Below are positions 25,210 through 37,067 of a stretch of DNA of 64,000 bases, in pieces (the stretch's first letter is position 1; each line of letters starts with the position of its first letter). The stretch is from Priapulus caudatus (Eukaryota > Priapulida > Priapulimorpha > Priapulimorphida > Priapulidae), in NCBI RefSeq assembly GCF_000485595.1, contig NW_014577074.1, positions 615,981 to 679,980 of the forward strand. Direction: 5' to 3'. The notes beneath the pieces were generated by a model. The model had not been told where the DNA came from, did no database searches, and worked only from the letters and a program-made list of their open reading frames with translations. A program made the position numbers and the translations under genes.

Positions 25210-25346
25210 TACTCGCAGCTTTTTAATTAGGATTAGGGTTAGGGTCACAATGCACCATAAAAGTTATTGAAACAGGACAGTAGTTTCAGGCACGTGATTT
25301 GTATCAACCAATGGGATTTGGGAGGTATGCAGGCCTTAGCTGCGAG
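25210..25346. mobile_element. Small MITE with TTAGGG-like core and 9-bp duplication
   Basis: A 137-bp segment with tips TACTCGCAGCT and AGCTGCGAG, flanked by perfect 9-bp direct repeats TCAAAAACA (25201-25209 and 25347-25355). Its left half contains TTAGGATTAGGGTTAGGG. It is unrelated in its tips to the N and T elements that also carry such repeats. Confidence 0.75.
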
Positions 25347-25400
25347 TCAAAAACACCCGTCATTCCATTGGCATTGGCAGACTAGTAGTTGTACTGCTGA

Positions 25401-25598
25401 TAGGGTCTATGTCCCCTAGGGTACTGCCGGAACGTACCCTGGTAACTATCTAGCTGATATGGTTAGGGTTAGGGTTAGGGAGTAGGCGAGGTACGGTCCG
25501 GCCTATTAGATAGTAGTATTTAGTACCAGGGTACGTTCCAGTATACCGGACCGTACCCAGGGTACGTTCCGGCAGTACCCTGGGGACATAGACCCTAT
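25401..25598. mobile_element. MITE N (copy 2) with TTAGGG-type core
   Basis: Starts TAGGGTCTATGTCCCC and ends GGGGACATAGACCCTA, and has the same subterminal CTGCCGGAACGTACCCT word as copy 1. The core at 25460-25485 is GGTTAGGGTTAGGGTTAGGG. The inverted symmetry continues a few bases outside (CTGCTGA / TCAGCAG). Confidence 0.85.
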
Positions 25599-25978
25599 CA
25601 GCAGTAGTACTAGTAGTACTAGTAGTCATGGCCGTACATATAGCGGGGGAGCAGGGGGGCACTTCCCCCCCTCCCAGAAATTTAAATTTGCAACCCCCAG
25701 CGTGGTCATAACAATGTTTCCAGAGGTAGCTCGCTCTGGTCTAAGTCTTCTCTCATCTACTGCTCCCCCCACCACTGAAAATTTCCTGTGTACGACCTTG
25801 CTAGTAGTACTAGTAGTACTAGTAGTACTAGTAGTAGTACTACTAGTAATACTAATAGTATTAATACTATTATTAGTAATTACATAATTAGGGTATGAAA
25901 TAATGTATTTCATGAAATACTAGTATGTACTGATAGTATATATGTATTCATTATAGGTACCCAACATCCTTAATATAA

Positions 25979-28900
25979 ATGGCTCGTTCGATGTCACCGA
26001 AAAGGTCGCCAAAACAGTCCTCCCGTAGTCAGCGATCACGGTCACATTCCAGAAATCATTCACATAGTCGGCATTCTGACTCAGGATCTAGAGGAGTGAA
26101 GGGGCACAAGAAGTCTGCACCAGGTTCTGACACGAAGAACAGGTCAGGCAGTAGAAAGCATGGAAGATCATCCCGTTCAGCATCGCACTCCCGTCGTTAT
26201 TCATCGAGGTCTTTGATGAGAAGCAAGAGTAGGTCTGCTTCCCCTCGAAGACGTGAGCATCGTTCTCGCTCTCCTGCAATGAAGAGGCGTGAGTCTAATT
26301 CACCGCACCGTCGCAGGAAGGCCTCACCCGGAGGTGCATCCCCAATGCATTCAGGTTCACACACACAAATGAACGTAACTTCAAGATCTGACAGTCACAA
26401 ATTAGCCAAAACACACCAGCGCAGATCCAGTATTTCAAAGTCTCCTAAAAACACTGCCTCTGAATCACCTTCAAGAGAATGGAAGAAGAAAGTCGATATT
26501 CGCAGAGAATATCATAGATCACGCTCTCGGTCCAACTCTCTGCCTATCGATAAGTTTGTTTCCCAGAGAAAATCTCCATCTCCAGATGGGGCTGGCAAGT
26601 GGGCCTCAAGATCACATAATAGGCGGCCAAGAAACTCATCACCATCCATAACAAAAGGCCATCGCTCTAGGTCTTATGAGAGAGGTTCAAAATGGAGGGT
26701 TGGTGCAAGGAGTAGGTAGGTAGTAGGAATCATTTATTAAATAATTAAATTTAATATATAATTGTGACAAATCATAATATTGGATCTAAAGATACTGATT
26801 ACACTTACAGCATGATAAGTCTTTACAATTAATTTACACCAAATTGTTGTTAAATTACGTAAAAGTATACGGGAAGTATTTTGTCTTAGACTGCATGCAG
26901 CCACTGATCATTTACAATGCTATCTGTACGCCATATTTACGAGAATTGTCTAGTGTTTTCCCTCTCTTTTATAGCTGTTTAATTACCCACCGTTATTGCT
27001 TGAGTAACAGCAACAGGCTAGAGTAACGAGAAAATGAATTAGAACCTTATTCACCAAAACATGCAAGTTCGATTACCAGCGAGCCCTTTCTTGTAATCTT
27101 GGACCAGTTAGTAGTGCTACTAGCGCCAGCTATCGTCCATAGACTTGCACGTCTCTCGCAAAATCTCATTTGCACTGCCAAATTACAAGTTGACACATTT
27201 AACAAATCTCGCGACTCGAGGATATTTTTGTTGTGTTACGATGTGTTCATATCCAATTTTCTATGCTATAACTGCATAAAATCCGGTTTTTCAAGTTGGT
27301 GTAATCAGTGATATATCCGCTGTGAGGTGAGACTATATTTTGTTATATTTTTTGGGGTTGAGCGTTTCTAAGCAAAAATTTCGTAATAAAAACTTTAACA
27401 AACATGGCTTCAGGTCAGGATCACCTCGTCCGCAGAAGAGCGCACGTGCCTCTTCACCTATTAGCATATACAAGGAGTTAGCAAACAAGTCGGCCACTGT
27501 TGAAGATCGCCACTATGCGAAGAAGACCTTTGAGCCACCAGAAAACTTCACCATTAAGATCACGCGAGTCAAAGAGCCGAGTTCACCACAGACGAAGTCA
27601 ATAGAGATCGACCGCGTGTACCTGCCTCGGAAGAAGGGTGAAGGTGTGAAGCCTCTCTTTGAACGACAGGAGCTGAGAAGCATCGCACATTTAGACTTTA
27701 CCGACCGCGATACAAAACAGGAGAGCAAGAAAGTCATAAGTGTTAGCAGCAGAGGCGATGGTACTCAGTATAAGCCGATAGGCTCCTCTGAGATGCACAT
27801 GACGGGCACGCTGCTGAGTAACCGATGGAAGGCAATGATGGCACATGCGCAGGATGATAACCGAGTTGTTGACGTGGTTGCACCAAAAGCTATGGCAAGG
27901 AGCCGGTCGCGCTCCCCGATTTCCAAGACCGTGTTCCACGTCAGCACCCGCTACCCCGACAAGAGCCAGGAACCCAGGGGTACGGCTTACAGACGCCAGC
28001 CAAGTGGCAAGCATCTAACGACTGGAGACTTGCGTCACAGCCTGCAGGGGAGACGAGAGGATATGCGGGGCGGGGACGACAGGTCACGGCCGAAGCGTGG
28101 CAGCGGAGAAGATCTGCGGCTTAACATAGAGGAGAGGAGGGCGAAAAGGCACATGGATGATAATGATTATGAGATGGGACGGAGCCGAGGCAGAGAGGGT
28201 CAGGACAGGCGAATCAGCAGTACCACATCTCCAGCACAGAGCAGAGATGCAAGGCTGCATCAGCCTGGTTAGTATACAGTCTGTACATGGTTTTAGCTAT
28301 GCAGCCTGACAGCCTGCGATGTTAGCTGCTCCATGCAGCACGTTACATCAGCTTTATACTACATTCATTATATCAGACCTAGACATCAATACGAATCATT
28401 TCATTGCAAATGTCATTTATTTGTGTATTAAAGAAAGGAGGCCAGAGAGACCATGGAGAGGAAGGGATATGCCACAGAGATTACCAGACTTCAGCAGAAG
28501 GCCAGATAAAGGACAATTTGAAGTTCCAGAATGGGTTCAGAATCCAGAAATGATACCAAAAGGAGGGTACTATTATGAGGTAGGTGCAATTCTTGTGATA
28601 TATAACAATATATTTAGAATGCTCAAATTTTTTTTTAGCTCAGCTGACGAAGTCAGATGCAGCTTGTGGAATCGCATGATTGTCTGTCCGCGCGTGCGTC
28701 CGTCCGTGCGTCCGTCAACATTTGGGCACAAATCTTAACCGCTCGCTGTACGGTCTTGATATTCGGGACGTGTGGGGGGGGGGATCGCAAAAAGGACTCG
28801 GGATGTCGAATTTGGGGGTCAAGATTCAGTGTGTCAATGAAGGGGGAATATTTCCCCCTTAACTTAAGGTATAGGAGGAAATACGGAATTGCGGCACAAT

Positions 28901-31900
28901 TCTCAACGGCTTGACCTACGCTCTTACGTGTGATGGGGAGGAAACCCATCACCAGCGCGAAATTGGAGGTCACAGGTCAAAGGGCAGTGGGGGAAAGGTC
29001 AGATATCAGACATTTTCTGAGAACATGGTCTAACGTACCGAGTGCAAAACTTTTTTGTTTCAGTGCTGACCTACCATTTTTATCACTTTATTGAAAGGAC
29101 CATGAAATGTGCTTTCCGCTGACGTGCGAAGAGTAAGTGTCTGATAACCTTTTGACCCTCAAGAGGAGGGGTAAACACGGATTTGTTGACTGTTAACAAA
29201 GGACTAAACTGCTTTTGCTATTAGAGCCCCTCCCCCCCCTTCCAGACCTTGTGTTTTAAGGTGCGCGATCGCGCCATCGCGCGCCTCGATTGATCACGAG
29301 AAGTGCGAAAAAATGCGCACCTAAGCATTATCAAAACGCACACCTTTTTTTTTTTTTTTTTTTGTGTTTTATTTTTCATTAATTTAACTTATAAACTCGA
29401 AGATAAACGCAAATGGTTGTAAATATCACAGACATTGCCGGAAGTCGGTTCACATGTTTATAACGACAGTCGCAAAGCGCTCTAGAATGACGAATGTGAT
29501 TGGTTGTATTTTTAGATAAAGTTTTAATAGTCTACTTTGAAAAATTGAGTGTTGTTCCTTTTTGACTAAACATGCTAAATGTGTGATTCAAGTTATCCAC
29601 ATGTCCAAGAACTGATATTTTGTTAGATGAAAAAAAAATCACCTAAAAAATGTCAAAATTAATATTACAAATGCAGAGCTAATTTTTAGCCCAAAATGCT
29701 GGAAATGGCATTTCATGAAGTCTAGTTTTCAAATTTTTTCCGGGGGGGCATGCCACCGAACACCCCTAGTTTGCCTCGTGACCTGCAGGCACTCCGATGC
29801 AAATCACACACCTCGGCGAGCCAAGGTGTGCGATTTTTCACTCGCCTGCATTTTCCAAAACACAAGGACTGCCCCCCCCCTCTCCCTTGATTCGGTTGCC
29901 AGTGAGTTTATCAGAAGAATACCCAGCTAAAGTACACGTTAGTTGAGCGCTGTCGCTCTGCGGCACTTGTTTGAGGAAACCAGAGAGGTGGCACAGTGAA
30001 ACTGCGGAGCTTATCTGGTACTGCCTGTTGATATAAATTCAAATGTGCCCAACAGTTCCTCTGGCTAGAAATACAAAAGAAGAGGATTTAGGTTGTGCTT
30101 AAATTCAGAGGTTAGGAAATGCTGTGCTTAAATTCATGGTGTAATTAAAGCAGGATTCCCCTGAAATCCAGAATGCATCTAATCAATGTAATGTTCTGTG
30201 CAGGATTTCGTCCATAAAAATATTTAGATCAGATAGGCTCAACATAAAAGCTGCCTTCTTTAAATCTTGTGTGTTCCTATGTTTACATCGACAAAAGTGT
30301 CTCACACCTTTGTGTCGAGTAATATTGACATAGCGGCTCCAAAAGATTTGACTTATCTGCGTATATATCTGTGCATACAATATAGTACGTAAATAAGTCT
30401 TAATTCTTATAATTTTGCTATTGGTGAAATTAAGTTTGAGTAAGTGGTTATTATGTTCTCAATGCTAGTTTATTATGAGGTTTAAAAAAACTGTTTATTT
30501 TGTTGTTGTGCAAAACTACTATCCTAGATTAGACTAGGCACTGTTGCTGTGCCACCTGTACAAGCTCAAGTAAATTTTGAATGAAAGGTCATTCCTACAT
30601 GTTTGCATTTTTCTAATTATATTTTTAATTAACAAGGCTTGTTTGTGCTAAACGTGGCATTTGGGGGACATTTTTATGTGGTAATCAAGGAATGGTAATA
30701 TATGTAAAAACATTCATGGCAGCTTTTCACTTTGGGGCTGCAGTTTTAAAAACAATTTTCACCTACTACAACTACAAGTGCCTTTTTTCACACAATCATA
30801 AACCAATTATCCACATTATGGGGTATTTTATTGCTTGGAATATTGTAAACAAGAAATCAATATTTAGCTAACGTACTGGTAAAAAATGCTATTGCCATCC
30901 ACATATGAAAAATATAATATATATATGAAAATATATTTTGTGATTCTCGCCATAAACTTATATATATAAATATTTATCAAATTACTGGGTCCATCAGCTC
31001 GTGCAGACCTCTTGCATTATCTTTTCGTGTTGCCTCCTTAATTCAGAGGAGGAATACTATATGTGAAGCCTTTTGGATTCGCATTCAGTGTTGTTTATGT
31101 GACTGAGGCTAATGCTATTCTCTGGGCTTCATTTGACCATGTTGGAATAGCTCAAAGTGTTCTTGTGTTATGTTGTTACGAGTCTAGCGAGTCTAGAGTC
31201 TTAATCTTGATGAGTTCCAAACTCCCAACTACTTGGAAATGTGAATTTCTGATTTAATTTTGAGTGTGTGAAGATAACTTTTATGGGAATATAGTTGTGA
31301 CCTTACTTTTAGCATGATGACCGGGATGTGGCGGGACCAGAGGGAATGTCAGGCATGTTCGGCAGTGACTGGAGCCGTGGTAGAGGCTCAAGGTTTTTCA
31401 GAGGCTCCACTTACCGAGGCAGATTCGGAGGAGCACCGCGAGGAGGTTATCGCGGTAACTTCCGTGGAAGAGGAGGCTTCAGAGGGCGAGGTGGTATGTC
31501 AAAAATGTTAATGAACCCCATTCATGGCTTTAATAATTTGCCGAGTTAAGTGATTATTGATATCTGCTTAATTGATGAGTAACTGTGTCCCGATTGGTTG
31601 CCATTGTTATCCATGTAAGTCACGTTTTACTGATATCATGCTCAGTGCAGTTTATGAGGTTTGTTAAGCTTGATTTATCCGAATTTGTAATATATGATGC
31701 ATGAGTATTTATTTTTATTTTTTATCTAGATAAATCATGTTACCTCACAAAAATAATTCGAATTGCAACCAGTGTATTATCAAGTGGCTCAATTACAACA
31801 AACATAATCAGCTAGACTGATTTTAAATTACTAAAGCATTCACAAACAATTTACATGAGGCCAATGTTATTAAAAATTATTTATGCATCCCAGCAATGTG

Positions 31901-32315
31901 TGGATTTTTAAAGTGCTAACTTACCAAATTATATTGAATTACATGTTATAAAATAGAATAATCAAACTAAGAGATGGCAATTCTCAGTGAAATTAATATG
32001 AAAAACAAGTAAAACATATAAAGTATGTTGCATGATATGCACGTTTATTTTTAATTGGATCATGTAAAATTTCAGGTCCATCTTTCTTCCGTGAAAAGAG
32101 CGTGGAGCGAGAATGGAAACACGATAAATATTTGGATACAGAAACGGTAAAAACATTTTTGTCGATTATAAAATCGCATTTACACGATAAGGCTTACATA
32201 AGATTAGTATTCTAATACTCTGTAATAGTATTTAGTTGGTTATGTGTACTTTATAATGACTTTCCTGTTTTTTTTATAGGAAGATACAGGTGAGAAACCT
32301 ACCAGTACGACTTAA
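25979..32315 (+). CDS. THRAP3/BCLAF1-family RNA-processing factor
   Basis: Six coding exons, all phase-compatible: 25979-26715, 27414-28267, 28434-28579, 31313-31493, 32076-32146, 32280-32315; predicted 674 aa. An in-frame TAA lies directly before the ATG and an acceptor (TTATAG) at 25956, so a 5' non-coding exon is likely. Residues 1-245 are RS-rich with SRSRSP-type repeats. The middle carries EDLRLNIEERRAKR, matching the DLRLDIERR block of vertebrate THRAP3/BCLAF1. The C-terminus has PEW, then YYYEHDDRD, an RGG/RGRG tract and REWKHDKY, equivalent to the family's YYLHDDRE, RGRG and KWAHDKF blocks. Family members are nuclear proteins linked to splicing and mRNA decay. The protein is shorter than the roughly 920-955 aa vertebrate proteins. 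One exon donor-like ACAG|GTGAG lies within the last exon, so an alternative 3' end is possible. Confidence 0.88.
28635..29970 (+). repeat. TTAGCTCA-type element X, copy 1, in THRAP3/BCLAF1 intron 3
   Basis: Starts TTAGCTCAGCTGACGAAGTC and shares about 0.9 kb with 34275-35176, up to GCTGTCGCTCTGCGGCACTTG. It contains AGGTCACAGGTCAAAGGGCA at 28967-28986. It is interrupted by the element at 29243-29871. Other copies are at 46640-47005 (reverse) and 63221-63790. Frames in it are non-coding. Confidence 0.88.
29243..29871. mobile_element. TIR element inserted in X copy 1
   Basis: Tips are CAGACCTTGTGTTTTAAGG and, reversed, CAGTCCTTGTGTTTTGG. X copy 2 lacks this segment, which defines the insertion. 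The right part carries a GGGGGGGCATGCCACCGAAC word like the one in the element at 41363-41792. A target duplication is obscured by the C-rich site. Confidence 0.75.
29971..31312 (+). other. Remainder of THRAP3/BCLAF1 intron 3
   Basis: A stretch at about 30205-30345 (CCATAAAAATATTT, ACAAAAGCTGCCTT, GAGTAATATT) is a diverged copy of 60690-60800, defining another low-copy repeat. The rest is AT-rich intron with no gene. Confidence 0.5.
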
Positions 32316-32443
32316 TATGCGGTAAGCACAGACACACCCACAACAGCAGCATAGACAGCAGTATTTGATATACAAGTGTTTCTCCACAGTAGTTGACAGC
32401 TTCCTCCATCATAGTCCTCAGTTTTACTTGTGGCTAATACCCT

Positions 32444-32900
32444 GGGGCCGGTTTCACGAAGCGTAATTAACTTTAATTATAATTAAATCACTAATCATGA
32501 TTAACCTCCCATAATTATGATTAGTTAATCATACTTAAAAATCTGTTTCACGAAGTAATTTAATTACATATTTAACTAATCACATAATTAGCCGACTTAT
32601 ACATGAATCACTGTATTCAAAATGGCGGACAATGCAAAAAGTACCTGCAAAACGATACCTGAAAAGGAATTAATTTGCAATTATAATTACTAAATTAGTA
32701 CAGCTAATCTTAGATAATTTAAATTTCCTTGGGATAAAATGGAAGTAAAATTTCCAATTGTAAAATCTGCAGCCTACTTACTGTACTAGTACTAGCAACT
32801 AATTATGATTAGTGGATGTAATCATGCTTCTGAATAGAAATAAATATTGTGATTAACTTGATCATGATTAAAGTTAATTACGCTTCGTGAAACCGGCCCC
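32444..32900. mobile_element. TIR element with GGGGCCGGTTTCACGAAGCG tips
   Basis: A 457-bp segment beginning GGGGCCGGTTTCACGAAGCG and ending CGCTTCGTGAAACCGGCCCC, with the symmetry continuing into TAATTAACTTTAAT. The interior is AT-rich with several TAATCATGATTA-like words. It lies just after the THRAP3/BCLAF1 stop codon and may be in its 3' untranslated region or downstream. No coding capacity. Confidence 0.85.
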
Positions 32901-33264
32901 TGGTACATAAGCTATGGCTATGTGATGACACAATGAGAAATCACTGTAGATATATCATCGACTACTAGCTCAGATACCTGTACATTGGCCTAAGGAATGT
33001 AGAAGGGCAATAGTAGATTATTTGGCAATGTCGGTGAAATATAATAAATTGTATCAAATATGATACTTTTCAGCGATTTATCATTAGGTTTAGATGTAAT
33101 TCTAGCATTATACAAGTTATATGTGAACTCCCATGACCACTACACATTCTCTTGTGAATGGATAGCTAAATGAAGTTATTTGCCAACAGTTAGTTGCTTT
33201 TAATAAGAATATATTTATCATCCCTATTAAACAAGTTCATTAGGTTGGTAGACTAATAGATGTG

Positions 33265-33880
33265 ACTGGGTTAATTGTTACTCAACCGTGAAGATTGGAA
33301 ACGTACAGCTTACGTTTCGCCTCCTGTCAGGAGGCTTTCTCAAAGCCAATTGATGATTATCAGTTTTGACCACCAGATGGTGTGGTGGTCAGTAGCTTAG
33401 TCCACACGTGACTGAGCCAATCAAAATCAGGTGATGTATTAAGGAGGCCATCTGGATCACTGATCTCTATAATGTAATAGATTATATTATAGAGATCAGT
33501 GATCTGGATCCGCAAGACCCCGAACATCAACCGTGACGAGGGGGATCAGGGGCGTGTACAGGATTTGTACCAGGGGGGTCTAACCGTAAACCAAACTTGC
33601 GAGCACGCGAAGGAGGGGTTTGGGAAAAAATGTTGAAATTAGACCCCCTTAGATGCGTTTTTTGCGCGAGCAGGGGGGGTCCGGACCCCCTGGACCCCCC
33701 CCCCCGTACACGCCCCTGGGGATACAGGCTCAGTCACGTGTGGACTAAGCTACTGACCACCACACCATCTGGTGGTCAAATCTGATAATCATCAGTTAGC
33801 TTTGAGAAAGCCTCCTGGATGGAGGCGAAACGTAAGCTGTACGTTTCCAATCTTCACGGTTGAGTAACAATTAACCCAGT
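33265..33880. mobile_element. Long-TIR element, host of a second insertion
   Basis: About 155-bp inverted termini: ACTGGGTTAATTGTTACTCA at the left and its complement at the right, through ACCACCAGATGGTGTGGTGG. Flanks TAGATGTG and TAGATTTA match at 6 of 8 positions, consistent with an old 8-bp duplication. The segment 33547-33718 lies inside. Confidence 0.85.
33547..33718. mobile_element. CAGGGGCGT MITE nested in the long-TIR element
   Basis: Tips CAGGGGCGTGTACAGG and CGTACACGCCCCTG, with subterminal GGGGGG/CCCCCC words. GGGAT flanks both sides (33542-33546 and 33719-33723), a 5-bp candidate duplication. Confidence 0.78.
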
Positions 33881-34274
33881 TAGATTTATATCTGTCATGT
33901 TTAATTTTGTCATAGCTCTGCATTTAATTTCATTATTTCATGAATGAGTTTTACGTTTAGTTTGAGTTGCATGAATAAATTATCTGCAAAAGTATATACA
34001 TTGAAATTTTGTAATTTTAGAATATCATTGAATTCTGTTATGGATCAAACTTGATTGTATATGGTTATACCTATTATACAATTGTAAAATGTCACAAAAG
34101 CAACTACGAGGTTATATGAAACTGTGTGTACATTCTCTTCATTATGTCTGCAAATATTTACTACGTGATCTTCATAAAAAAATAAAAAGGTACGTGGGTT
34201 GAAAGTAAAATGAAGACAACATCATTATACGTTTGATCCAATATGTATATCTTATCCTGTTGTAATTTTAATTA

Positions 34275-35176
34275 TTAGCTCAGCTGACGAAGTCAGATGC
34301 AGCTTGTAGAATCGCATGATTGTCCGTGCGTGCGTGCGTCAACAGTTGGGCACAAATATTAACCGCTCGACGTACGGTCTTGATATTCGGGACATCGTGG
34401 GGGATCACGAAAATAACTCGGGATGTCGAATTTGGGGGCCAAAGGTCAAGATGTGTCAATGGAGGGGGAATATTTCGCCCTTAACTTAAGGTATAGGAGG
34501 AAATACGGAATTGCGGCACAAATCTCAACGGCTTGACCTACGTTCTTAATATTCGATATATAGTGTGATGGGGAGGAAACCCATCACCAGCGCGAAATTG
34601 GAGGTCACAGGTCAAAGGGCAGTGGGGGAAAGGGCAGATATCAGACATTTTCTGAGGACATGGTCTAACGGACCGAGTGCAAAACTTTTTTGTTTCAGCG
34701 CTGACCTACCGTTTTTATCACTTTATTGAAAGGACCATGAAATCTACTTTCCGCTGACGTGCGAAGAGTAAGTGTCTGATAACCTTTTGACCCTCAAGAG
34801 GAGGGTTAACCATGGATTTGTTGACTGTTAACAAAGGACTGAACTGCTTTTGCTATTAGAACCCCCTCCCCCACCACCACCACCACCACCACTACGCTCG
34901 CGCTCGACGCATATCCATGATAACATGTTAATATAGCGAAGTCATTAAATAGCTGTTAAAAGTTACACAGCTGTATCTTTATTACTGTACTACCAGTAGG
35001 TATAGCAAAGCCTATCATAGATTTTAGATCTGTATTAGTAGTATCCTAGATATATGCTCTGAGCGCGAACGCGGTGGCAGGAGGGCGCACTTGATTCGGT
35101 TGCCAGTGAGTTTATCAGAATAATACCTGGCTACAGTACACGTCAGTTGAGCGCTGTCGCTCTGCGGCACTTGTTG
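34275..35176 (+). repeat. TTAGCTCA-type element X, copy 2 (uninterrupted)
   Basis: Collinear with 28635-29970 from TTAGCTCAGCTGACGAAGTC to TCTGCGGCACTTGTT, but has CCACCACCACC-rich DNA where copy 1 carries an inserted element. It contains AGGTCACAGGTCAAAGGGCA at 34602-34621. Confidence 0.87.
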
Positions 35177-36640
35177 AAAAGAAGTCGGTTAATGCTGCAT
35201 TAGGTTGGACTAGAATCCAAATAATTTACTGCCATCCATCTATCATAATGGATGAACCCTGAGCAAAGCAAAATAGTAATGGCCCATGACTATGAGTCTC
35301 TTGTAATGTCACAGAGGGTGAGGTGCATGTGTTTTTAATTTCTCACAACTAGCCAAATATGGTAGTAATTATCAGGTCAGAGAGAGGACTGAGAAAAAGC
35401 AGGCAGCAAACATTCTCTGGCACAACTTAATAAAATAGCAGTTCCACTCCCTCTTGCCCCAATGGTACTTTTTGGTTGCCTCTGTCTGTAAGGACGCTGG
35501 TTTGGCCTCCTACCCCTGTTTTCCCCTGCTTGGCCCATCTTACACTTCGAATGACGTAGTACAGCCGAAAGGTACGGCCTGAATATAGGGGGTCATAAAA
35601 TAGATACTGTTAGCTGTCATTTGGAGCGTCATAAGCAGGCCATGTCAATAAAGGTGTGACACGTTCAGCTTCGTTCCAGGCCAAACTGCGGATGCACCCT
35701 GATGGTGGGCCTGATGTGAATATACATGTATATCACACAGGTGACGGGAATACTACTGATATATATGTTCACGCTTTTAGGATTTGCAGTTAGTTTGTTA
35801 AAATACTGATTGTAGGATATTCAGAAGTTTAATGTACGAAGACCGACAAGATATTTTTGTTGTCTTAATTTTAATAATCCGTTAGGTAGTCAAGGAATGT
35901 TTGTCAGTTTTTTCTTGTTATCTCCTTGACAGTAATTTCCTGCACTGTATCACAACACTACCACACTATACGTGTATAACCATTAAAAAGTGAAGAATAT
36001 TTGAACTCAAAATCATGTTGATTATCAATTCCTGTCCATTTGTAGAATTAATCAATGAATCTTACAGATGCCTAGGAGCCAACATTCTAACATGAGTGAA
36101 TACAAACACATTTGTTTTTTATTCACTCCTGCACGCATGCACTTATGTAATCCCACATTTTTGAGTTATACAAATATGAATTTCAATACAATTTATAGAA
36201 ATTTATATAAGATCTGATTATATTTTGCATCACATTGCATATGTTTTAAAACAATGTGAAAAAGGAGTTATACTTGAAGCTCAGGTAATGTACTAATATG
36301 GCAGTATTTTCAGTTTGTGCATTATTATTGACACGATTATAGTTTGGAGTAATAAGCTGACAGCTTATTACCCCAAGATTATAGCAATGCACTCTGATAA
36401 TAAATATCTGCTTTGTTATGCAATGCATTTAAGACTGAACTTACACACCACTGTCAAAATCCTGCTACACTGAGCTGAAGTTTATAGGTCGATGGAATTC
36501 AACAATTACTGTTGTCCACATACTCTGTTGACTTCCATGTTACCATGTTAGTTCACTTCTTATGTCATACTGTAAAAAAAGAAAGTGCTTGTTCACAGAA
36601 AATACATTGGGACCAAGTGTATAAGGTACATTAAAAACAC
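35177..36640. other. Intergenic between THRAP3/BCLAF1 and EIF6
   Basis: No gene is seen apart from a possible terminal EIF6 exon at 36434-36416 (see EIF6). A short hairpin GTAATAAGCTGACAGCTTATTAC lies at 36349-36371. Confidence 0.45.
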
Positions 36641-36644
36641 GTAA

Positions 36645-37002
36645 CAAGGCGCGAAATTAGCACCGGCCTACCGGCATATGCTGGCAAATTATTGGCGAAC
36701 CAGTAACATTGGCAAAACACCGGCCCACCGACCCGGTGTTTTCAGCCGTGTTAGCGAGTACCTACATTTTTATTTATAGCATTAATTAGCAAATAGCCAA
36801 CATTACTGTTTTACCTGAACGATATCACGCCATAATTTATCATCATTTTACAAATTTGAAATCGAGAATGCAAGCATGAAACATGACATTGATTTTACAA
36901 ACAAAATTTGTGATAGTTGGTACATTATGGTGAGGGCTGGTAAAAAAATTGCTGTTACCAGCCCTCTGGGCCGGTGTAAAAAAATCTTAATTTCATGCCG
37001 TG
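36645..37002. mobile_element. MITE B with GAAATTAG tips, near the EIF6 3' end
   Basis: Tips CAAGGCGCGAAATTAGC and, reversed, CACGGCATGAAATTAAG. Flanks CGTAA and TGTAA match at 4 of 5 bases. The word ACCGGCC recurs at both ends. It starts 66 bp after the donor of the last confirmed EIF6 exon, so it lies in an intron or the 3' untranslated region. Confidence 0.72.
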
Positions 37003-37067
37003 TGTAATTAGTGGTTTTGCTATTCATTCCTTTCACAGCTAGCATTCTGCGTATTACGATTACACAC

